Shown one piece after another: positions 13,601-26,500 of a stretch of 64,000 nt of DNA. Position 1 is the first letter of the stretch, and each line of letters opens with the position of its first letter. The position numbers and the translations under genes are program-made. Under the pieces are notes generated by a model, which worked only from the letters and a program-made list of their open reading frames with translations, searched no databases and had not been told where the DNA came from. Origin of the DNA: Monarcha castaneiventris obscurior (taxonomy: Eukaryota > Chordata > Aves > Passeriformes > Monarchidae); assembly GCA_026261815.1 (NCBI GenBank), contig JAMPIT010000059.1, positions 21,066,001-21,130,000 on the forward strand, read 5' to 3'.

Positions 13601-15279
13601 CAATTGAGAATTGTCAGTTCCTGACTGAATACAAGGAAAAAGTAACAAAACAACTAATTACAATAGTATTGCTTCACTACAACTTTTCCCTTGGGAAAAC
13701 AGCTACCGCAGAAGGGCAGTGGAGTCACAGACCCCACATCACCTTGTTTACACATTTTTTTTGTAAGCACTGCAAATACTGTGGATTCAGCTTGCTACTA
13801 CCCTTTCACTAGTCTAAGCTTTGCTTTTCAATTTGTTAGATACTGAAGTGCCTAAATATAAAGGACACAGAACTCCTAAATCTCAGCAAAATAAGCACAG
13901 AGCCATAAATCTATTCTCTTGATTCAAGGATATGCTGCCACCTTTGTTTCTCAGGATTTGAATGTTTAACATTTTTCCCCTCGCCTCTCTTTTCAGTTAA
14001 AGAAACCATATAATCAAAACTTTCAAATTTTGTAGTACTATCAGGATATTGGTAATTTATTCAGAATTGTGCCATGAATATTCAAATCTGGAGAAGAAAG
14101 CATTCCTAGGAGACATTTGCTTTTCCTCTAAAATTCATAAATGTTCATTTTCCTTGAAGTACTTATTTTAAGTCAAATCAAATTATTCTGAGAGTCAGAC
14201 ACAATGCCAAAAAAAAAAGAACCAAATCAGGCTTCCATTACAAAGTTACTTCTATCTCAAAATACCTATTACGTGTCTAAAGAGAAAATGCAAAAGCAAT
14301 AAAAAAAGAAAAACACTTATAAGGAGAGAACAAAAGTGTGGGAATTAATAGAAAGGAGGGTTTAAAAACTTTCTCAGAGGAAAAAGATGACAGCTTTACA
14401 GAACAAGGATATTGCAGGCTACAATGGTACACAATACACCTTGCATGTGGAACAAATACTATTTTTGTCAGACATCACCTGGATCAAATTAAGATTAAGG
14501 ATGACACGTATGGTCATGCAATATGTCTTGTTCAGGGGAAGACTGTCAGAATAAAACTCTGTGTTGTTAAGTAGATGATAAGGTTCATACGTGCTAACTC
14601 TAGTTCACAAATTCTAATATTTTTATAGATACTCCAATTAACAAACATAAGAGGCATATTCTTGGATGAAGTTTCAAGAGTACTTTGCTTTTTCAAAGAA
14701 ACAAATATATAGACATTATGGGAATTCTCAATACTGGTGTTATCCATGAGTTTCCAAAGCATGAAACATCATAGAAAAGCATATGTAACCAATTTTTTTC
14801 AGAAAAAGGCAGAAGCAGGCAACATGAGTCTGACTGTCACTTCAGGGACTCATCGTTTTCTTCCAAATTGCAAAGATATTAGGATTCTCTGGAGTTCTCT
14901 AAAGCCAAAAGAATTATAGAGTCATATCAGGCAGTAAGAGGTGCAAAGGCCACATGCAACGATGACTGAGTTATTAAGGCTGGAATAGTTAATAGGAGTG
15001 TGATACTGGGAGCCATTTCCAAGCGAAAATTTCTGACTACATGCAAAACCTTCATTGAAGTCTTTAAGAAAGAGCAAGCTGCTCAATGTGTAATTTATTT
15101 CTATTACCTTTTCAATAGATTTGACTTTCTCTCTGGATTTTCAGTCACTAAGTATCAAACATTTAGAGAACAAACACACAGAAATAAACCAAACAGCCCT
15201 GTGAGGCTTTCCCAAAACCCACTAAAAATGGAATACTAATAAACTGTAAAGGATGACTGAAAGAGGATAAACCTAATAC

Positions 15280-15520
15280 TAAACTGAAAGCAGATGGATT
15301 TAAGTTAGATATTAGAAAGAAATTCTTTGCTGTGAGGGTTTTGAGGCACTAGAACAGGTTGCTCAAATGAGCTGTGGATGTCCTGTCCCTGGAAGAGTTT
15401 AAAGTCAGGTTGGATGGGAGTTTGAGCGACCTGGTCCAGTGCCCCTTCACGTGGCAGAAAATTTGGAACTAAATGGTCTTTAATGCCCCTTCCAACCCAA
15501 ATCACTCTATGATCTATGTT
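15280..15520 (+). mobile_element. CR1 LINE 3'-end fragment
   Basis: Typical CR1 terminal blocks in order: gatattagaaagaaattctt, then gcactagaacaggttgctc, then gatgtcctgtccctggaag, then gacctggtccagtg, then ccttccaaccc and tctatgat at the end. Only the last about 240 bp of the element are present, including the 3' UTR. The opposite-strand frame at 15305-15565 is a shadow of it. Confidence 0.92.
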
Positions 15521-15849
15521 CCTCAAGACAAACAAAATAAAAAGAATGTCAGTCACAGTTTCCACTAAAAGACGTCAACATCCTGCTATGAACAGTTGTG
15601 ATGTTTTTCTGTTAATTTTAATATTATATTTAAAGACATGCAATACCTTTACAATTGTGTTTTGACTGCAGTGGAAAACAGTGACATTTTTTAAAATTAT
15701 GAGTTTTCCACTGAGTTCCTGGTGGTTCAGAAAGACTGATGCTTGTAGCAAAATTACAAATACTATGCATGCATATCACAGGCATTTTCCTCAATATTGA
15801 GATAATTGTAATGGAATAAGAATACAAACAGGATAACACAACCCAGGGT

Positions 15850-16477
15850 TGTCTTGGGGTGACTTTATGATGTGCATTCCCTATTGCTGCTCTATGCCCA
15901 GAAATTAACTTTGTACCTTTCTGTGCCTTTATACTGAGCCTGAGAAGGGGGAGAGGAGAAAAAAACCCAGCGAACTTCTCAAAGCAGTTGTTCAAGGACA
16001 CAGACACGCTCCTCTGCATCCCCCTGTAGCGGCAAGCGTGGAGGAAGCACCTTTCTTGCTTTTCAGACTGCTTTAGGCTCTTTTTCTCCTGAGGGAGACA
16101 GAGTTGAATTTTGTTTTCCTGTGTCTTTGGTTTTTCCCTTCTTCTCTTCTGGACTGTTTCCAACAACATCAGAACACATGGGGAGAATTTTCCATCAATG
16201 CCCTGGAGGTGGGCCCACAACCGAGCTCTGAGGAGGAGGAGAGAGACCATACCTACAGAAGGACTCTGAAATCTTCCCAGGTTTCTCTCCACAGCAAGAG
16301 GTTTTATTATTTAGTATTACTATCCTTTTCCCGTGTGTTTGTTAAATAAATAGTTTTTATCTCTTTCACTTTCCTTTTAGGAAAATTTCTTTTTTCCCAA
16401 ACCTGGTGGGGGAGGGGTGGTTGTAACCTGCCTTCTGTCAGGGGAGATTTTCCTCCAAATTTGTCCAAACCGGCACA
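15850..16477 (+). mobile_element. Solo LTR of an avian ERVL-type endogenous retrovirus
   Basis: A 628-bp element begins TG (tgtcttggggtgac) and ends CA (ccggcaca), with exact 5-bp target duplications agggt at 15845-15849 and 16478-16482. Five-base duplications are typical of ERVL. Family-like blocks include tgctgctctatgccca, ctcctctggactgtttccaacaa, gaggtgggcccacaaccgag and aaacctggtggggga. The poly(A) signal AATAAA is at 16345-16350. There is no primer-binding site or internal region after the 3' end, so this is a solo LTR left by recombination between two LTRs. The 220-codon opposite-strand frame at 15630-16292 crosses the LTR edge and is not a gene. Confidence 0.92.
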
Positions 16478-16924
16478 AGGGTGCAGGAAGAGCAGTACCT
16501 GTGACAGTAGTTTTGGACTGAAGGAAACAGCATGGTGCCATTTAGAGCAGCAACATTCCTGGGGATGCGAGTCCTTTCCAGATCTAGACCTGCCTCACCA
16601 CTGACAGCACTCAGCTGCAGCCACAGCAATGGCAGCTTAAACATGTGCGGGTTAGGGAGGGAGAGGATGGGGGCTTGATCACCAGATGACACTTGTCCCT
16701 TGCTTTCTTCCCTTCAATGGGAGCAGATCCATTGTCACCTTGATAACTTCCTTCAGTTTCTGCATCTTAATTTCCATACCACTCTTCCCCATCTGTAATT
16801 ATGCTTTGCCTTGGAGATGTGTACAGTAATGCATGGCTGTTTCTATAAATAGCAAGGGTCATATACTGGGTCCCTATTTAAAACCGAGTCTTGCATGGCT
16901 ACTAAACTATCACCAGTCCTAAAA

Positions 16925-16990
16925 TGATGCATGCAAATTCACACCATCCTTCCGATATAATTTCAAATGCATGCAAAGTTATTTGCAAAA
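16925..16990. promoter_or_regulatory. Possible cluster of POU octamer-like sites
   Basis: ATGCAAAT at 16931-16938, ATGCAAAG at 16971-16978 and ATTTGCAA at 16981-16988 lie within 60 bp. The first is an exact octamer site for POU homeodomain proteins. In AT-rich DNA such words also arise by chance, so the claim is weak. Confidence 0.2.
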
Positions 16991-19900
16991 CTGCAATACA
17001 TACCTAAACACACTGAGTCAGAAGTCTACTTTAAGAAACGTGTTATTAACAATATCTGGTTTTTTCTGTGCAAATAGAGATTACAGATTCTGAGGGTAAT
17101 AGAATAAGTCTTGAATCATTTGTTGTCTGATACATCCAATATATTGAATAAATTTTAAACTGTGCTGATTTCTAAATCAGACAACAGTTGACAGATACAG
17201 TTATTGTAAAATAAAAAGACACCTATTAAAAATTATTCTGATTATTATAGATTTTTAATTGCTATAAAAATTACTGAAACTGTAGGATAACTGTACTATA
17301 ACAGGAATATATATTTTTCAAAGGAAAGAAATTAATATAGTATCCCTATGGACAGATTAAGAAAAAAGTTTCAATCCAATTAATTTCTTTACCTTACAGG
17401 CATTACCTTATAAAGAAACTGCAAACAAATTCACACCAGTGAGACTGAAAATGTTACTGAAATATACCTAAGCAATTCCATGTAGAATTCCACAGGGAAA
17501 TTATTTTAAGGGGGGAAAGCATTACTTTTGGTAGTATTTAAGAAACAAAACCTAACAGATTTGGGCTTTGCACAGAGGTTTCTGCTCTACAGAAAAACAG
17601 AATTTACAAACAGTTAGAAGTCAAATGAACCAAGCACGTATCAGGTTGTATCAAAGGTCCTAGTAATATATTTGTTAATGTCATTTTCATCAATGAAGTG
17701 CACAAGAAAAAGAGAACCAAATATGTAAAGAAAATTCCTTGAAAATACAACACTTTTTCTTAGTGCAACAACATGTTTCTGAAAAACTCACCTCCCTGAT
17801 TTAAAAGAAATTGCATGTAACATTATTATATGTTATATTTTACAGTGCATACTTTTGGATGTTTATTCATTAAAAGAGGGGAAAAAGCACTACAGACAGA
17901 CTATTATAAGAAGTCTATCTTTTTAATAAAAACAGTATTATACATACGTCAACAAAAATGTGGTTATCTACTTGTCCTAGGATGTTTTCCTGACTTGACA
18001 TCAATGGCATCAATTTATTCCACTATTATATTTCATCCAACAATAGTAATTTTAATGGGTTTTTCTTTTTCATAATTTAAAATCTTGCCAAATACACCAA
18101 ATATTAGCTTTATTCCCTAGAATCATACATAATGCAAGTATGTGTTATATGGATTTGTATTTGAGAATAAAATATACCTGAAATTACATCTGGAGTAACA
18201 GTTAACAACAGTTAATAATTTTAGGGTGCTCAGTGCCCTCTATTTTTTTCCTTTTAAAGATGGAGCTTGAAAGCCTGCTGTCTCAGTTTAAGGTAGCATA
18301 GAATTTTGTATTCATTTCAGAATATGTGGGCTTTTAAATAGATTAATATGCCCTTTTAACATGTTCATGTCATAAAAAATGAACAATTAAGCAAGCATAT
18401 GGTGCCTATGTTTCTAATCTTGGTTACATCATTTTGCATTTGCCATTTAGTAATAGCAGAAGAAAACAAATATGAGCAGTGAATTGTCAGGAGAGGTATG
18501 TGACAAATTTGTACTATTGCAAATAAAACTGGTTGTCAACTTTATCCTGTCTCACCATTGAATAACTCATCCCACTGCAAAACCAGTGAAATGCACGTGG
18601 GACCATCCTTGGAAAGACAACAGTAGAAAGTGCATACTTTGGGATTAAAATAATCCAGACTGAACATGTCTCACTCATTATTCAGGACATTTCTGTAGGT
18701 ATTCCAGATGAGAATACTTCTAAACAGAGAGATGGGGAGAAGAAGCCATACTTTTCTGGATTAGTCTTGTAGATAATTACAGACACAAAATTTTTTAAAG
18801 TCTATACATTTTAATAATATCTTTAGAAATATACAACCACTGCCTCTACTACAATGGTAACTCCAATTCTGTTTCTTTAAGAGAAGAATAATAGATTATG
18901 ATAACATATAATAATTATGACTACTATTCCATCTAAAAAGCCTGTGGGAAAGAGACAGTAACTACACTGGGTGACAAGAAACAGTAGATAAAGCTAAGAA
19001 TAAAACCAAAAAAAATTGAGAAGAATAGCAATGTTACTGAAGTATACAATCAGTTGCAATGCCAGCTAAAGGACTGAATGATCACTCTCTAAAAATCAAT
19101 TTGAAAAGGAATTTCTCCATACAATCCTTTAGAGTTCTAGGTAATGGGAAATAAATCCCTCTTGGATTTTATCCCTAGTCTTTAGATTTTAACGGGCTAG
19201 ATTTTCATTTATTAAAGCTACCTCTTTTTTTAACATGATTAGTTTTATCAAACCTTATTGCTCAACTCTGAAATTTGTGTATTTTCATAGGGGAATTGAA
19301 AAAACTCTAAGCCATGTGGAAAAACTTCAGTATATTTTAATTTTAATTAATTCATACTCTTAAGTGTCAGTTTTAAAAGTGAACCACTTGGAGCTTCTTG
19401 GAATTTAAAGTTAGAAACCACTTTAATGATGCTTTGAAAAATTCAGACAACATTCTTACACTCTAATTTCACTGTCTGCCAAAGCCAGTCATGAACAGTT
19501 TCCAGCTGACAACCCAGTCTAAATTGATTTTTCCTTTTTTTTCCTTTCCTTATGTGAATTTTTATCCAGATGATTGGACAGATCTGATGCATGATGTATA
19601 ATGTAAAATTGTTACTATAAACAGAAGAAAAACAAAAATTCCCTAAGCACTGATGGGCTAAACCTGTCCTTTCACAGCTTGGGAGAAATCAAAACATATC
19701 ACTATCAGCTAACCTGATTATAACAGTATGATTCCTCACAAAAATCTTCTGCAGGTTAATATCTTGTGGTAGGTTAATATTGTTGAAAGGATCCAGAGTT
19801 CTTCAGGCTTCTGACTTAGCATTTAATGTGTACAACAGAGCTGAAAAAGCCTTGAAAGCTCTCTGAGCATATTTTGAAAAAGGCATTTTCTGCTTTCTGC

Positions 19901-20867
19901 TTATCCAGCGCACTGTAATTCCTGACATTCCTTCCCATTACCCAATCTACTATATCTATCCATATGCCTTTCTGAAGAATTTTAGGCTAACCTAAAATGA
20001 AAGTCACCACAATATGCATACCAACAACACTGGATTCCAAAGGCTGAATCACATAAAACATTTTCTCTGCTGCTCAGTCATGAAATAATAATTAGGTACT
20101 AGAAGCACAAGTGACACTGAATCTTTAAAAATCCACAGCAAAATTCTGGCAGTCATTAGTACCATAGCAAGTTAAAAACACAGAAAAGTTTCTGGCAAAA
20201 TGTTGTACTAGAGAAGCAACATTCCTGTTTTACAGAGGAGATGGAACCATGGAAGACAGCAAAAATTATCCAACACACATTTGTCTTTGTAGGAGTCAGA
20301 CGTTTCCAAAGGACTAGATTAGACTGGAAGAAATGCAAACAGACTTTCAAAAAGTTAGCCTTATATAAAAAGCTTACTATACTTTCCTGAGTGAACAAAA
20401 CTACACCAGTATTAAATCAGTCCAATGTTATTTAAATCAAGGTAATTATTTAATGTATACCACTGTCACTAATATAAAAGGTGCTTTATAGTAATGTATT
20501 CATAACTAAGTTCTTCTATAATCTTTCTTAGATACTAACCAGAGATAGTGGTCAGTAGGAGTAGGACAAGAGAAGAGGGGGGAAAAAAGAGGAACATCTT
20601 ATACATGTATATAGGATCTATTTGCAACTTTTTCATATGACACAGAAGACATTCAAATACAAGGGGGATACATAAATTCAAAAGGAAACTGAGAAGAAAA
20701 AGCATAGAAGTAGGTATGTACAGTAGGCAGAAAAATCTTTCTTTCTATTGCAATTATGTAGGAGGAATTCTTGTCCAGTTATTGGTTTCTAGATCTGTGG
20801 ATCATTTTGAGCAACTTCATTTCATTACTGGGAGAAAGCTTCCTCTGTTTCGACATTCAGAGTATCC

Positions 20868-21080
20868 ATGACCGGGGAGGGATGGGACAAGACTGGCACA
20901 GCACACTGGTCACATCAGTAATCCCTGGTTGTCCTTAGCACAGAGAACGAGCTCCAGGAGTTCCATAAGGCACGTGCCAACAAATCAGGGTGTTGGTGCA
21001 CCTGTAAACCAGATGTCGATAAAGAGAGTTCACAGTAAAAGGACCTGCAGTAGAGCTGCATAAGCAGCCTGCAGAAAAAT
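20868..21080. other. GC-richer block of unknown origin
   Basis: The block contains words such as gaccggggaggg, ggcacgtgcc (an E-box CACGTG inside a 10-bp palindrome at about 20971-20980) and gtcgataaag. It is richer in GC than its flanks and could be a diverged LTR or a regulatory element. I do not recognise a family. Confidence 0.3.
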
Positions 21081-21220
21081 ATGTATGATGTAAAATGTGC
21101 AATTCAAGAACTAAAGAGTTAGAAGAAGTAACGAAGACATCTGGCAAAAGCAGAAAAGGAAATGATCCAGGCCTTCAACAGGTGGATCTTCTTCTATTCT
21201 TTTGAGGATGTAAAAAGTAT

Positions 21221-21312
21221 AAAAAACCCAACCAACAAAAAAACCAAAAAAAACCAGAACGAAAACAAACAAAAAACCGCACAAACAAACAAAACCCAAA
21301 AAACCCCCAACA
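21221..21312. repeat. A/C-rich low-complexity tract
   Basis: Runs of A broken by C or CC and ending in cccaaaaaaccccc. Similar tracts occur at several places in this window on both strands. Opposite-strand frames here encode F/G/V-rich strings and are artefacts. Confidence 0.9.
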
Positions 21313-23023
21313 CTGTCTGAGGGGAGAAAATGAAGGAAAATGATGTGCATTTTGTGTCCAGCTCTCAGGCCTGATGACCTTAACCTTCAAGGCTAAGGCC
21401 AACAAGGACCAAAGACAACAGTCAGCATTAAGAGCTGGCATCATCCCTGGTGATCTTTACTTAATACTGATCAAAAAAAGATAGTTAAGGACTAATTCTT
21501 TGAGTGTCTAAAGACTAATAGTCATTAAAAACAAAAACACTGCTCATGTGTACCCTTAATGAACATCAATACAGTAAAGCTGTATTTTAACTTTTTTAAC
21601 TGGTTTGATTTTTCAGTCTTCCAGGCACTCACATCAAGGCAATCCCTAATTTCCTGATATGTATATATATAAATACATACACATGCATGTATTCCATTGC
21701 AGTGTACACCACATTTTTAAGTCCTGAAAGCACACCTCTGTCACAGTGATGTTATTTGCTGAAAAACTTTCCAAGGATACAGCTACATTCCTGTTCATTT
21801 TTTTTTCCTGCTGAGATGATGGTTTATGATGCGCAGATGAATGTTTATTTAGAATGAGCTGAAATATGGATATCTTCCAGTTGCCAGCTGCACAGTTGTG
21901 AAATATGGTTGGCCATGACTTGACATTTAAGAATTTTTTATTGACATTAAATTCTAAATTAGATGAAATAGGTAATTTGTAAGGCGTTGCAGAGGATTTA
22001 AAGAGGATCTTAACTCAAAAGAAAAACTTAGGGAGGTATTGTTTCTTTTTTCTCCTCCACTAATTTCTAAAAAGTCAAGGGATAAGACATTTTACTCTTT
22101 GACCACCCTCATTTCTGAATAAACCTATTTAACATAGTCCAGTGACAATACACGAGTACTTTAATAGGATGTAGAATTGAGTTTTAAAATGTCATAGTTC
22201 AGAAATATTAGGAGGAGACCACTGATGCTGGTTACTGAAGAAAGTTTGAATCAAAAATTAAGAAAACATTTATTAACAAAGTTTTCACTTTCTATCCTTT
22301 GCATTGAATATCTGTTTCAGGAACAAATATTGGCAAAACAATCTGGAAAGAATGCAACTTGTCACCAAGAGATGACTGAAGAAAACTTAAGGGGAGTAGG
22401 GGAAAACTGAAGACATGAAATATTTTCAAACATATTTTGGAAAAAATAATGTGCAGATATGTAGAAAATAGCATAACATGATGCATGGAGGCTTTACATT
22501 TAACATGCTAAAATAATCTGTTAGATCTCTTGAATGAAGTATTGCCTGAACAAAACAAATCTTTATTCAGTGAACCATGGTAGATCTAGATAATAAAACC
22601 ATCACTGATCAAAGCTGCCCAGCAGCTTATTCAGAGAATAAACACTAGTTTCTGAAAATACTTTTTTGTCAGTACCAGATAACCTTCTAGATTATTTACT
22701 CCTCTCCTACGTAAAGAAGGACTCAGGGTCCAGTCTTGAACATTATTGGATCATTTCATTCTACATATATATCTATATAGAGATGTGTGGTAATATAGGA
22801 GCATTTTTCGGTTTATACATCTTCCTCTCTAGTCGGATACAGTTATTTTGTTTATTGGTCTATCATAGCAGCATTAAATGTAAAACTTCATGTTACTTCC
22901 ATAGTAACAATTAAACATATTTAGACTTTATGCTATATATTGCTGCCTTTGCTTGGGTCTCCGCTGGGGAAAATGTTAAGCCACAAAATTTCTTGTGTTT
23001 CCATCTGTTTGGGACTGAATTAA

Positions 23024-23024
<1 letters not shown>

Positions 23025-23074
<50 letters not shown>
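23025..23074. repeat. (AAC)n microsatellite, about 16-17 units
   Basis: An uninterrupted run of the trinucleotide AAC/CAA. It has no interruptions, so it is probably length-variable between individuals. Confidence 0.97.
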
Positions 23075-23099
23075 ACCCCTAAAATTAATTTAAACACAC

Positions 23100-23560
23100 T
23101 TTTCTTGTTAACACAAAAGCTTTCAGTTATGAACTCTAGAATTAAAAATTACAGAAAAGCACTGAACATAGTACATGGCATAGGATAACTGTAAATTAGC
23201 ATTCTGGTGCAGTTGCAAAGAAAACAAATAAAATCCCAATATCAGGATAATAATTTTCTTCAGAGACCAAGAAGCACTAACATAAGTGCAAGTGGTCTCA
23301 GAGAGTTTTATTTGGAATATCAGGTGCAACTGTAGGTATGCATGTTCATCAAAGACAAATAGGGAGAATGGAAATCTTATCGTGCAACTGATGACTAGGA
23401 GAACAGGACTGTTTTCACCTGGAGAAACAAAGGGTAAAAGGGAAGAATTACTGCTTAGAAACATGGCAGAAATAGAGGAGTAAGTACAGAAGAGTAATTA
23501 CAGAAGGAGTAAGTAACCTCTAACTTAGAAAGGTAAGAGTAAATGACGTGCAGAAAGCTG
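23100..23560 (+). mobile_element. Old CR1-clade LINE fragment
   Basis: Blocks resembling the C-terminal ORF2 region of old CR1-type LINEs: gcagttgcaaagaaaacaaa (about 23211), then gaatcttatc/gtgcaactgatga, then ggagaacaggactgttttca with cctggagaaacaaagg (23397-23434), matching the CR1 'gactgttcagcctggagaa' landmark. It is strongly diverged with many indels. The 113-codon opposite-strand frame (23123-23464) is a shadow. Ends are approximate. Confidence 0.5.
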
Positions 23561-26500
23561 AGTGCTCTTTGGAACTTGCTAAGTTTAAGAAGTGGGCTAT
23601 ACGACATTGCCAGAAAACTAGAATCTAAAAACCACTTCCACTTCATATGATCTAATAATCCCTATTCTGAACTGCCAGAGAGGTAGAGTGGAATAACAAT
23701 TTAAAACTAAATAAAAATCATAAGTTGTCTTCTGTAGGTGGCATACAAAGGACTAGAAGGGTTGACTAATTTAAGATTACAGAGGAATTAAATCTATTTT
23801 GATCACAGAAGACCACATATTAAATATTTGCTTAATATTTAATGACTGAGAACCTCCCTGACCTTTACATCAAAATGTCTGCTAAGCAGTCCCAGCGGTA
23901 CCTACAAAATACAAAATTCTGCAGAACAGCTTTTCAGCCACTCTGCAAGTCAGGGCTAAGAAAATTTGATATATTTCTTTCACTCAGCATAACAATACCT
24001 ATGTGCTGATTTCAGATATATATCCTTAAAAAAAAGAAAAAAGAAAAATCAGGCTCTGAATAACCTCAAATATTTTTTCACCTCTTTTTTTTTTCACATG
24101 CAGTAATGTCAAAGCACAACAAATTAACATCGATCTACATGTGCTTTCATAAGACAAATCTAAAAAAGTGTAAAACATTCCAATTCTTTACAATTCTTCT
24201 AAATATGCTCTCTAATCTTAATTTGAATACATATTCTGAATTAATTATGCCTGGACCTCAGACCCCAAATTACTTATAAAATACATTTTTGCAATAGCGC
24301 CAAAAAATATATTTTTTTCTCACCTGTTTCTATGGCGTTCTTCCTATTGCTGGATTACATTTTCTGCACTAATTTCTTACAATTAAAATGCATATTCAAC
24401 TATTTTTTTTTCCTACTGTGCCCTCCTAACTAGTAAAGTTTGGAATACTTGCCGTAAAATGCTTCTCATCTTCTGCGAAGTAGATTTATACACTAAAAGC
24501 TCTATAATTTATCAGAAAAATTCTACATCTTGCTTATGTGAACTTTAAGGTTTCTATTATTCATACCTAATAAATTATCAGTGTGCTAAACCACTGTCAT
24601 TCTTCAAAAATATGCAGATTTTTCCTTCTAATATTTCTAACAAATATGTATGCACTCTTCTGCTGGTGTTGTATTTGATAGAATTAATTAAAGGCAAGTA
24701 TGCTTACAGTGTTTTGATACTGATTACACTCTACAATAAAAATCTATGTCTAAAATCTACTGATTATACTTGAAACTAAAAATATTTTCAAACAACATTG
24801 GGTGTAATTCTTTTTAATTCCATGTAAACAACACAGCACATAATTTGTTTGGTAGCATTTGTCTAGAAATTTTAATTAGTAAAGAGAAAATGGTTCATTT
24901 GATGTTCAAACCCTATTTCCAGCATTAATAAATAGATTAATAGCTACACATGCATTATCAAAGAATAAGAAATTTTATATGGTATTAACTAAAAACAATG
25001 TGTCATTTTGATTATTTCTTTAGCAATTAGAGGTAGTAATCTGAGGTCAAATAAAAAAAGAAAAGGAAAACCAAAATCTGTTTTCCAAGACAGAGCCAGT
25101 AAAGAGCTTGAGGTGCAAACTGAAGTGAAGGGAGAGACACATTTTCAACAGAGGGATCTACCAAACAAATCATGGGACAGCAAAGGCAGATTTAAACTGT
25201 TATGTCAACCCCTTCTGATACAATGAATTTGGCAGTGACCATCACAAATTTTTCTATTGCTGCAGACTTTTGAAATGTCTAGATATTTACATTTTTCAAA
25301 TATGCTCAACTTCAATTAGAAATTAGTATTTGATGTTTCTATATCGTGCACTATATGGGAGGTAAAATCAGATCACTGATATTGTTCTTTCTGACTTCAT
25401 AAATTCCAAATCCCTTGCTTGAGCAGAGAAAGCATCCTGGGCAAGAGATGACTCTTCCTTTTGCAGAGATGTTCTGACATCTCTCTGATTGATTCTTAAT
25501 CCATGGCAGTTCTCCATTTGTATTTAAGGCACTTTCACTGTCAAGGTTTTGATCTTTTGTTAATCACTCTTGTGATTAAGAGACCACAATTCAATACTGT
25601 CAGCAAAGATTATTTTCAGTTTATGTTTTTTGTAATTTTTCTCAGTTCTCTCCATTGTCCTCTTCATGCAGCCAGACAAGCTGCTGATCACACAGTAATG
25701 GCACTGCAGAGCCCACTTTTACCAGCAACGGGGACTTTGTAGGACATTTTGCAGGACAGTTGTTTACAGAACAGTTCCAGCATGACACTTTGTCAGGACA
25801 TTACATATCTGGGGGTGTACCATGACTAGGAGTCCTGAGGAAAAGTTTTGTTGCTGAGGATACCAACACGTAGCAGGGAATGTGGATTTCAAATGGCAGC
25901 TGACAAAGTCCATGTTTCCTTTCACTGCTTGAAGTCCAAGTTTTCCTCATGAAGTGCGGGTATTAGGCAGCACAAAATATCTTTGGTATGGCTGCCTTCC
26001 ATGCACACATTTGCTTACATAAAATCATTAGACTCTAACTAGTTGTGTGACTTTATTAAAAGATTGCAGACAAATATACTTCACAGAATGTCTGCTTTGG
26101 GGAAATGTGCATATTAAATAATTGAAAAACTGTTGCTATGTTATTAGCAACTCTTTGTGAGAGCATTCTCTGCTACAATAGTCACAATCAATGATCATAA
26201 GATCTTGATTCAGTTATAAAGTAAAATCCATGCTGAATGCTCATTAGTTTTAATAGATTTTGACCAAATTAGTAATACAATATAAAATTTTAACTTGAGA
26301 AATATTATCTTTGCAAGAAACCTAAGATCCCCCAATGACTAATTTATTTTTGCTATTTTGCTGTGATTATAATAAAATTTTTAAAATTCCTCTGGCACAA
26401 ATACCAGAAAAGCATTTTTTTCATTTTGAATGTGTTTTCACAAACAAGTTTTGTCAAAAAAATACTATTCTAGACTATTATAAAAGTCTGACTGTTTTGC

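Larger units (their letters stand above)
9116..15279. other. Unassigned AT-rich DNA
   Basis: No gene supported. It holds a local duplication (9747-9808) and a GC-richer block (10245-10600), listed separately, plus a T-run at about 12859-12873. The stretch 12415-12665 has the look of conserved noncoding DNA (E-box CAGCTG, evenly mixed composition), but no comparison is possible here. Confidence 0.45.
16483..23024. other. Unassigned AT-rich DNA
   Basis: No gene seen. Sub-regions listed separately: an octamer-like cluster near 16.95 kb, a GC-richer block at 20868-21080 and an A/C-rich tract at 21221-21312. A stretch near 18340-18490 looks like conserved noncoding DNA by composition only. Most of 17.0-20.8 kb is plain AT-rich sequence. 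Confidence 0.45.

Noticed and set aside
15630..16292. 220-codon open frame on the minus strand, the longest in the window
   Set aside because: It runs antisense through the ERVL-type LTR and across its 5' edge at 15850 into flanking DNA. It has no recognisable domain.
25018..25100. CR1-like piece (attagaggtagtaatctgagg)
   Set aside because: Only a short word resembles the CR1 3' region and the surrounding order of blocks is missing.
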